This document shows, one piece after another, positions 5,754 through 11,467 of a DNA stretch of 13,450 bases. The position numbers and the translations under genes are program-made. The notes beneath the pieces were generated by a model. The model did no database searches. It was not told where the DNA came from and worked only from the letters and a program-made list of their open reading frames with translations. The DNA comes from CAVAWX01 sp963642995 (GTDB lineage: Bacteria; Actinomycetota; Coriobacteriia; Coriobacteriales; QAMH01): the NCBI GenBank assembly GCA_963642995.1, contig CAVIIZ010000033.1:1-13450 (forward strand), written 5' to 3'. How positions within the stretch are numbered: the stretch's first letter is position 1; the number at the start of each line of letters is the position of its first letter.

Positions 5754-8519
5754 ATGACAAACCGACGCACAACAGAGCTGTGGCTTTTGATAGCGGCCGT
5801 CCCCGTGCTGCTCGTCTTTTTCGCCATGCTGCTCATCACCAACGGCGCCGAACTGTCCGTCGCCTCGTTTTCCGTGCCCATAGGCCTGGCCGTCGCGTTT
5901 TTCGCCGCCCACGTCGCCGAGCGCAAGTTCACCCCGAACGCCGACCCCGCCATCTTGCCCATCGCCTTCGTCCTCTCGGGCATCGGCATCACCTTCGTGC
6001 TGCGCCTCGCGCCCGACTCCGCGGTGAAACAGGTGGTCTGGCTGTTCGCCGCCATCGTCTGCATGGTGCTCACGCTGCTGTTCGTGTCCTCGCTGGAGAA
6101 AATCGGCCGCTACAAGTACTCGTGCCTGCTCGTGGGCGTCGTCTTGCTGCTGGCGCCCATGCTGCCCGGCATAGGCCAGGAGTACAACGGCTCGCGCATC
6201 TGGCTGTCGGTGGCCGGCATGTCGTTTCAGCCGGGCGAGATAGCGAAGATCTGCATCGTCTTGTTCCTCGCGGCCTACCTGGCCGACAACCGCGAGCTTT
6301 TGAGCGTCTTGCGCACGACGCGCGCCGGCTTCAAGCTGCCCCACCTGCGCACCCTCGTGCCGTTGCTGGCCATGTGGGTCGTCGCCTTGCTCATCGTCAT
6401 ATTCGAGCGCGACCTGGGCAGCGCCCTTCTGCTCTTCGGCGTCTTCCTCGCCATGCTCTACGTGTGCACGGGCCGCCTGTCCTACATCGTCATCGGGTTG
6501 GCGCTCGTGGCCGTCGGCGCGACGGGCCTGTACAAGGTGTTCAGCCACGTGCAGACGCGCATCGCCATCTGGCTCGACCCCTTCGCCGACGCCTCCGGAT
6601 CCGGCTACCAGCTCGTGCAGTCGCTGTACTCGCTGGCAGACGGCGGGCTGTTCGGCACCGGCATCGGGCGCGGCCTGCCCGGCTACATCCCCTTCGCCGA
6701 AAGCGACTTCATCTTCAGCGCCATCGGCGAGGAGATGGGGCTGCTCGGCGGGGCGGCCGTCATCATCTTGTTCATGCTCTTTTGCGTGCGCGGCTTCCTC
6801 ACGGCGGCGCGGGCGAAAAGCGATGTCGCGGCGTTCACGGCGGCGGGGCTCACCACCTCCATCGCCTTCCAGGCCTTCATCATCATCGGCGGAGTGACCG
6901 GCTTCATCCCCCTGACGGGCCTGACCCTGCCCTTCATGAGCCAGGGCGGCTCGTCGCTCATCTCGAGTTTCATCATCGTCGGGCTGCTCTTGCGCGCGAG
7001 CAACGAGGGGACGGGCCTGGAATCGGAGATGAGGAGCACGGGGCAGCTGCGGCTGCTGGGAGACGACGGCGGCGTGCTGGGGCGCAGCGCGCTGGGCCGG
7101 CGCCTGACCGCCGTGCTGGCCGTGTTCACCGTATTGTTCGCCCTGCTCATCGCAAACCTCACCTACATCCAGGTCTTCCGCGCCTCCGAATTGCAGGCCA
7201 TGCCCTCCAACAACCACACGCTGGCAAAGCAGTCCCAGCGCGAGCGCGGCGCGATCCTCAGCTCCGACGGCGTGGTCCTCGCGCAATCCGAGCAGCGAGA
7301 AGACGGCAGCTACACGCGCGTCTACCCCCAAGGCGACCTCGCGACGCATGCCGTGGGCTACACCTCGTCGCAGTACGGCAGCGCGGGCGTGGAGAGCAAG
7401 ATGTCGGCCACGCTGGTGGGCGAGGACAACTTCGAGACCTTCGCCGACGCCGTGCGCGCGGCCGCAGGCGAGCAGACCTCCGGAAACGACGTGCGCCTGA
7501 CCTTGAACTCGAAGATCCAGCGCGCGGCCCAAGAGCAGCTCGAGGGGGAAAAGGGCGCGGTCGTGGTGCTGGACACGAAGACGGGCGCCGTGCTGGCCGA
7601 GGCCTCGGCGCCCACCTACGACATCGGCGACGTGGGCGATGTGCTCGCCGGCGCCGCGGGAGGCGACGGCGAGCTGGTGAACCGCGCGACGCAGACGCTC
7701 TACGCGCCGGGCTCGACTTTCAAGGCCGTCACGCTGGCGGCCGCCCTCGACACCGGCACCGCCGGCGACGACAGCAGCTACGCGGCGCCGGCCAGCATGG
7801 ACATCGGAGGCGCGCCCGTCACGAACTACCACGGACGCGAGTACGGGGCCTTGACGGTGAAAGAGGCGACGGAGCGCTCCGCCAACACGGTGTTCGCGCA
7901 GATAGCCGACCAGCTGGGGGCGAGCACCCTCGTGGGCTACGCGAGCCGCTTCGGCTTCAACGGCGATATCGCGCAAGACTTCGACCTGGCGAAATCGCTC
8001 ATGCCCGAACCCGGCGAGATGACCGAGTGGGAGACGGCCTGGGCGGGCGTGGGCCAGCCCGTCGGCGAGCATGCCAGCCCCGCCGGGCCCCAGACGACCG
8101 TCATGCAGATGGCCGCGGCGATGGCCGCGATCGCCAACGACGGCGTGGCCATGCGCCCCTATCTCGTGGACAGCGTCCTGTCGGCGGGCGGCGCCGTCGT
8201 AAGCCAGACAAAGGCGCAGGTCTACGGCCAGGCCATGTCCAAGGCCGCTGCCCGAGACGAGCAGGGCATATTGCGCGGCGTCGTCGAGGAGGGCACGGGC
8301 AGCGCCGCGGCGGTGGGCGATGCCGACGTGATCGGCAAGACGGGCACCGCCGAGACCTCGGACGCGGCCTCGGACGCGTGGTTCGTGGGCACGGCGACAC
8401 GCGGCGACACGAGCGTGACCGTGGCCATCGTCATCGAGAAGGGCGACAACGGCGGCGCGGTCGCGGCCCCGCGCGCCTCCGAGATATTCGCCTGCGCCCT
8501 CGACGAGCTGGGTGGATGA
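5754..8519 (+). CDS. Fusion of SEDS peptidoglycan polymerase (RodA/FtsW) and class B penicillin-binding protein (PbpA)
   Basis: 921 residues from the ATG at 5754 (GGAG at 5747-5750 is only 3 bases away); a TTG at 5745 would add three residues. Residues about 8-415 are a SEDS protein with about ten membrane helices. They include QEYNGSRIWLSV (142-153), FERDLGSALL (217-226), the GSGYQLVQSLYSLADGGLFG stretch (282-301), and SDFIFSAIGEE (317-327), whose Asp 318 fits the essential SEDS Asp. After a short basic linker (about 415-448), a further membrane helix (about 451-469) leads to a transpeptidase domain outside the membrane. That domain has PGSTFK (652-657; nucleophile Ser 654, Lys 657), SAN (709-711) and KTGTAE (862-867). 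There is no frameshift or stop between the halves. The fused enzyme should polymerise lipid II and crosslink the strands. Each half has about the length of separate RodA and PbpA. In related clusters rodA and pbpA are adjacent genes. No PASTA domain was seen. Confidence 0.95.
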   Translation: MTNRRTTELWLLIAAVPVLLVFFAMLLITNGAELSVASFSVPIGLAVAFFAAHVAERKFTPNADPAILPIAFVLSGIGITFVLRLAPDSAVKQVVWLFAAIVCMVLTLLFVSSLEKIGRYKYSCLLVGVVLLLAPMLPGIGQEYNGSRIWLSVAGMSFQPGEIAKICIVLFLAAYLADNRELLSVLRTTRAGFKLPHLRTLVPLLAMWVVALLIVIFERDLGSALLLFGVFLAMLYVCTGRLSYIVIGLALVAVGATGLYKVFSHVQTRIAIWLDPFADASGSGYQLVQSLYSLADGGLFGTGIGRGLPGYIPFAESDFIFSAIGEEMGLLGGAAVIILFMLFCVRGFLTAARAKSDVAAFTAAGLTTSIAFQAFIIIGGVTGFIPLTGLTLPFMSQGGSSLISSFIIVGLLLRASNEGTGLESEMRSTGQLRLLGDDGGVLGRSALGRRLTAVLAVFTVLFALLIANLTYIQVFRASELQAMPSNNHTLAKQSQRERGAILSSDGVVLAQSEQREDGSYTRVYPQGDLATHAVGYTSSQYGSAGVESKMSATLVGEDNFETFADAVRAAAGEQTSGNDVRLTLNSKIQRAAQEQLEGEKGAVVVLDTKTGAVLAEASAPTYDIGDVGDVLAGAAGGDGELVNRATQTLYAPGSTFKAVTLAAALDTGTAGDDSSYAAPASMDIGGAPVTNYHGREYGALTVKEATERSANTVFAQIADQLGASTLVGYASRFGFNGDIAQDFDLAKSLMPEPGEMTEWETAWAGVGQPVGEHASPAGPQTTVMQMAAAMAAIANDGVAMRPYLVDSVLSAGGAVVSQTKAQVYGQAMSKAAARDEQGILRGVVEEGTGSAAAVGDADVIGKTGTAETSDAASDAWFVGTATRGDTSVTVAIVIEKGDNGGAVAAPRASEIFACALDELGG

Positions 8520-8620
8520 GGCGCTGTGGAGGAAAGGCGGCGGACACGGCAGGCGGCGGCGGCACCGGGCTTCGCGAAGGCGGGCGCGGCGCCTCACCGC
8601 GCGACAGACGTGCGCCAAAC

Positions 8621-8640
8621 GTGCGAAACCCGCACTTTTA
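8621..8640 (+). terminator. Candidate intrinsic terminator after the SEDS-PBP gene
   Basis: GTGCG (8621-8625) and CGCAC (8631-8635) can pair around a five-base loop, followed directly by TTTTA. The stem is short but entirely GC-rich apart from one T-A pair, and the T-run is also short, so termination may be partial. It lies about 100 bases after the upstream stop and before a likely new promoter. Confidence 0.4.
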
Positions 8641-8648
8641 TCGACGAT

Positions 8649-8668
8649 GCGCGCCCATGCGTGCGCGC
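8649..8668. repeat. Small GC inverted repeat upstream of pknB
   Basis: GCGCGC (8649-8654) and GCGCGC (8663-8668) flank an eight-base spacer just upstream of the likely -10 box. It could be a second weak hairpin or a protein-binding dyad overlapping the -35 region. In DNA this GC-rich, such short dyads also arise by chance. Confidence 0.25.
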
Positions 8669-8674
8669 TTTGAT

Positions 8675-8680
8675 TAAAAT
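8675..8680 (+). promoter_or_regulatory. Candidate -10 box for pknB
   Basis: TAAAAT lies in a short AT-rich island (TTTGATTAAAATAGGAA), rare in this region, and predicts a start near 8687. The -35 position holds no good match. AGGAG at 8703-8707 follows, 9 bases before the GTG at 8717. Confidence 0.45.
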
Positions 8681-8716
8681 AGGAACCATGCTGTGAGGCG
8701 ACAGGAGTAAGTCAGA

Positions 8717-10582
8717 GTGGAACAGCGAATATACGGCAACCGGTACCAGGTGCTCGAGAAGATAGGCATGGGCGGCATGGCCGAGGTCTACAAGGCCACG
8801 GACAGCACGCTCGGCCGCACCGTCGCGCTCAAGGTCATGCTCCCGCAATACGCGGCAGACGGCACCTTCGCCGCGCGTTTTCGCCAAGAGGCCCAGGCGG
8901 CGGCGAACCTGCAAAGCCCCTACATCGTCAACATCTACGACTGGGGCTGCGACGACGACGCCTACTACATCGTCATGGAATACGTGCGCGGCACGGATCT
9001 GAAGACGGCCATCCAGCAACGGGGCAAGATCCACCCGCGCAAGGTCGCCGAGATAGCCTCGCAGGTGTGCTCGGCGCTGTCCGTCGCGCACGGCTACGAC
9101 ATCATCCACCGCGACATCAAGTCCGCCAACATCATGGTCAAGGCCGACGGCAACGTGAAGGTCATGGACTTCGGCATCGCGCAAGCGGGCAACTCGTCCA
9201 TGACGCACGATTCCTCGGTGCTCGGCACGGCGCACTACGTCAGCCCCGAGCAGGCCCAGGGCAAGGATCTGGGCCCTGCCAGCGACCTCTACTCGCTGGG
9301 CATCGTCATGTACGAGGCCGCCACCGGCCAGCTGCCCTTCGACGGGCCGGACGTGGTGTCGGTGGCGATGAAGCAGGTAAACGACGTCCCCATCCCGCCG
9401 TCCGAGATCAACCCCGAGATAGACCCGCAGCTCAACGCCATCATCATGCGCGCGCTGCAAAAAGACCCGCGCAACCGCTTCGCCACGGCAAACGACATGA
9501 AGAAGGCCGTGGACGCCTACCTCTCCGGGCGCGAGGCCTCCATCCCCACGCAGGTCATCGCGCCTGCGGCGGGCGCGGCGGCCACGCGGGTGATGAACCC
9601 GGCCGCGGCGGCGCGCGCGCAAGAAGAGCAAGAGGAGAAGAAGCGCAGCAAGGCGCCCGTCGCCATCATCGCCATCCTGCTCGTGCTCGTGCTGGGCGGC
9701 CTGGGGTGGGCGTTTGCCACCGGCGTGCTGCCGCCCAAGGAAATGGTGCTCGTGCCCAACGTGCAGAACATGAGCCAGCAAGAGGCGCAAGACACCCTCG
9801 AGGCCCGCGGGCTGTCCGTCGGCACCGTCACGCAGGCGCAAAGCGACACGGTGTCCGAGGGCAACGTCATGTCGCAAGACCCCGCGATGAACTCCTCGGT
9901 GTCCAAGGACACGACGGTGAACCTCGTCGTGTCCAGCGGCAAGACCACGCCCAAGACCGTGCAGGTGCCCAACCTGATCGGGCTGTCGGCCTCCGAGGCC
10001 GAGCAGCAGCTGGCGTCTGCCGGGCTGAAGGGCTCGTCGAAATCCGACTACAGCGACAGCTTCCAGCAAGGCCAGGTGTTCAAGCAAGACCCTGCGGCCA
10101 ACTCGCAGACCACGGCCGGCTCGACGGTCACCTACACCATCTCGTCGGGCAAGGAGAGCAAAAACGTCACCGTGCCCAGCGTGATCGGCACGAAGGAGTC
10201 CAGCGCGAAAAGCACGCTCGAGGGGCTCGGGTTGAACGTGAAGACCGAGGAGGGCACCTCCGGGACGGTCGGCAAGGGCGAGGTGTGCCAGCAGTCCATC
10301 GAGGCCGGCACCTCGGTGTCGAGCGGCTCGACCATCACCATCACCATCTCGAAGGGCTCCGATTCGAGTTCCGGCTCCAGCAGCTCGAGCGCGAGCGTGC
10401 CGGATGTGACGGGGATGAAGAACGGCGAGGCCACGGCGGCGTTGAAAAACGCGGGCTTCGAGGTGAAGAAGCAGTATGCGGCAGGCACCGAAGACGAGGT
10501 GCTCTCTCAGAACCCGAAGAGCGGCTCGAAGGCGAGCAGCGGCTCGACCGTCACCATCACCTTGGGCACGGGCGGCAACTAG
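8717..10582 (+). CDS. pknB: PASTA-domain Ser/Thr protein kinase (PknB type)
   Basis: 621 residues from a GTG at 8717 with AGGAG 9 bases upstream. Kinase domain about 10-270: IGMGGMAEVY glycine loop (16-25), VALK lysine 39, helix-C Glu 58, HRDIKSANIM (131-140), DFG (151-153), GTAHYVSPEQ (170-179). All catalytic residues are present. The activation loop has Thr 163 and Ser 166/167 as possible autophosphorylation sites. A juxtamembrane linker rich in Ala, Glu and Lys (280-312) precedes one membrane helix (about 314-335). Four PASTA repeats follow outside the membrane (about 344-407, 413-478, 482-547 and 558-617), each opening with a VPN or VP-type motif; a Ser-rich spacer (547-559) separates the last. 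In known homologues PASTA repeats bind muropeptides or lipid II and place the kinase at growing wall. It sits next to the SEDS-PBP gene as in mycobacteria, but with its own likely promoter. The stop overlaps the opposing gene. Confidence 0.96.
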   Translation: MEQRIYGNRYQVLEKIGMGGMAEVYKATDSTLGRTVALKVMLPQYAADGTFAARFRQEAQAAANLQSPYIVNIYDWGCDDDAYYIVMEYVRGTDLKTAIQQRGKIHPRKVAEIASQVCSALSVAHGYDIIHRDIKSANIMVKADGNVKVMDFGIAQAGNSSMTHDSSVLGTAHYVSPEQAQGKDLGPASDLYSLGIVMYEAATGQLPFDGPDVVSVAMKQVNDVPIPPSEINPEIDPQLNAIIMRALQKDPRNRFATANDMKKAVDAYLSGREASIPTQVIAPAAGAAATRVMNPAAAARAQEEQEEKKRSKAPVAIIAILLVLVLGGLGWAFATGVLPPKEMVLVPNVQNMSQQEAQDTLEARGLSVGTVTQAQSDTVSEGNVMSQDPAMNSSVSKDTTVNLVVSSGKTTPKTVQVPNLIGLSASEAEQQLASAGLKGSSKSDYSDSFQQGQVFKQDPAANSQTTAGSTVTYTISSGKESKNVTVPSVIGTKESSAKSTLEGLGLNVKTEEGTSGTVGKGEVCQQSIEAGTSVSSGSTITITISKGSDSSSGSSSSSASVPDVTGMKNGEATAALKNAGFEVKKQYAAGTEDEVLSQNPKSGSKASSGSTVTITLGTGGN

Positions 10583-10926
10583 AAGCCGGCGAAGTGCCTC
10601 TCGAAGGCCTCGTTCGCATAGGCCTCGACGTCTTTGGAATAGTCGTCGAACAAATCGAGGAAGCGCCTGCCCTCGTCGGTCAGGACCGATCCGCGCGCGC
10701 CGTGGCGTTCGAGCAGCTTGAACCCCAGGCCCTCTTCCACCTTCTTCATCATGCTCCAGGCCTTGCTGTAGGCCATGTGCAGGTCCTTGGCCGTCTTGTT
10801 CAGCGAGCCGTTCTCCTCGACCCCGCGCAGCAGAATCGCCGCACCGTGGCCGAAGCTGGGCCCTTTGCGATCGGCCGAGGCCGTGATCATGATCTTGACC
10901 TGCGCGTGAAGATTCTTCGTGGCCAT
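10579..10926 (-). CDS. ModE-like winged helix-turn-helix regulator lacking the molybdate-binding domain
   Basis: 115 residues from an ATG at 10926-10924 with a strong AAGGAGGA ribosome site (10932-10939 on the plus strand). Residues about 28-90 resemble the LysR/ModE-type winged helix: GHGAAILLRGVEENGSLN (27-44), TAKDLHMAYSKAWSMMKKV (45-63) as helix-turn-helix, and LLERHGARGSVLTDEGRRFL (71-90) as wing. The following helix (91-113) could mediate dimerisation. E. coli ModE carries two MOP domains after this part; they are absent, so molybdate sensing by this protein is not supported. The N-terminal Lys-rich tail is of unknown role. The target is unknown. Its own promoter region is the nearest candidate. 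It converges on pknB and shares a CTAG tetranucleotide with it as overlapping stops. Confidence 0.85.
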   Translation of the reverse strand: MATKNLHAQVKIMITASADRKGPSFGHGAAILLRGVEENGSLNKTAKDLHMAYSKAWSMMKKVEEGLGFKLLERHGARGSVLTDEGRRFLDLFDDYSKDVEAYANEAFERHFAGF

Positions 10927-10975
10927 GCTCTTCCTCCTTCTAGCGCGAGACGCCCCGCGCGCTCATCTTGGCGTC

Positions 10976-10981
10976 ATTATA
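10976..10981 (-). promoter_or_regulatory. Likely -10 box of the ModE-like regulator
   Basis: On the minus strand there is a perfect TATAAT about 50 bases before the ATG, predicting a start near 10970 and a short leader containing the strong ribosome site. The region 17 bp upstream is GC-rich with no TTGACA-like match. An imperfect dyad lies just beyond it (11003-11035). Confidence 0.55.
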
Positions 10982-11002
10982 GGAGTTTTTGATAAAGGCG
11001 GC

Positions 11003-11035
11003 GGGAGAAATGCCGCTCTGCCGGCAAATATTCCC
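11003..11035. promoter_or_regulatory. Imperfect dyad upstream of the regulator promoter, possible operator
   Basis: GGGA, TGCCG and, after a six-base centre, CGGCA and TTCCC form an imperfect inverted repeat. The inner arms are TGCCG (11011-11015) and CGGCA (11022-11026). It sits just upstream of the -35 position of the likely promoter, where an activator or autoregulator could bind. Evidence is the symmetry and position only. Confidence 0.25.
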
Positions 11036-11188
11036 CCGTGCTGTAAAAGCCTCCTGGAAGCGGCGTCCGTCGTGAAGAGGGCATCGAGATGCTGGACGGG
11101 AATTTCGCCGGCGGCCTCGTCGTCGCATGGGCCGAGCCGCCGGCCACCCGCCACGACATGCGAGCCTCGCGAGCTGGCGCGCTTCCTT

Positions 11189-11367
11189 GCGCAATTATCG
11201 ACATCCGGCGACGCCAGAAGTCCGTTTTTGCACGTCAAATGCGCAATTATGGACTTCGGGCGACGAAATCGCCGCCTTCTCCGTCGCCCAAAGTCCCTTT
11301 TTGCGCGAAATCGCCCCGAAGGCGTGAACGAAAGCCCCGAAACGTCGCCCGAAGCCGCTTTTTGCGC
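11189..11367. repeat. Cluster of five degenerate 25-bp repeats in mixed orientation
   Basis: In one orientation the unit reads CGTCGCCC, then GAAGTCC or a close variant, then TTTTTGCGC or TAATTGCGC. Copies: 11189-11213 (minus), 11209-11233 (plus, overlapping the first by five bases), 11241-11265 (minus), 11282-11306 (plus) and 11343-11367 (plus). The last two plus-strand copies differ at 3 of 25 positions. Copies three and four form a 66-bp inverted repeat (11241-11306) in which 21 of 25 positions pair. No open frame or transposase is associated. Confidence 0.75.
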
Positions 11368-11467
11368 AGGCTCCCGCGGGAGGAGGCGGGCGGAAAAGCG
11401 GAAAGGACGAAGGGGCAAGGAAGGCGTGCCTCCCCTCTCGACGCGGGCCCGCTGTGCGGCGCGCCCT

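Larger units (their letters stand above)
10927..11467. other. Gene-free stretch between the regulator and the surface protein
   Basis: About 540 bases without a convincing gene: open frames here lack ribosome sites and recognisable composition or motifs. The right end of the regulator's promoter lies at 10976-11035. Five degenerate 25-bp repeats occupy 11189-11367. Perfect palindromes CTCCCGCGGGAG (11371-11382) and GCGGGCCCGC (11443-11452) lie downstream of the surface protein, but neither is followed by a T-run on the minus strand, so no terminator is called for that gene. Confidence 0.6.

Noticed and set aside
5780..8677. A 965-codon open frame in another phase over the SEDS-PBP gene
   Set aside because: It is rich in Arg, Ala, Gly and His as expected for a shadow frame of high-GC coding DNA, and the overlapped frame has all enzyme motifs.
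8688..8696. Two-codon leader frame ATG CTG TGA before pknB
   Set aside because: It would begin almost at the predicted transcript start and is too short to separate from chance.
11241..11306. The 66-bp inverted repeat as the terminator of a neighbouring gene
   Set aside because: The T-run lies on the plus strand, but the nearest plus-strand gene ends about 660 bases upstream beyond an opposing gene. On the minus strand there is no T-run after the hairpin.
11189..11367. Repeat cluster as a CRISPR array
   Set aside because: Units are degenerate, in both orientations, and irregularly spaced or overlapping, with no spacer-like segments of uniform length and no cas genes.
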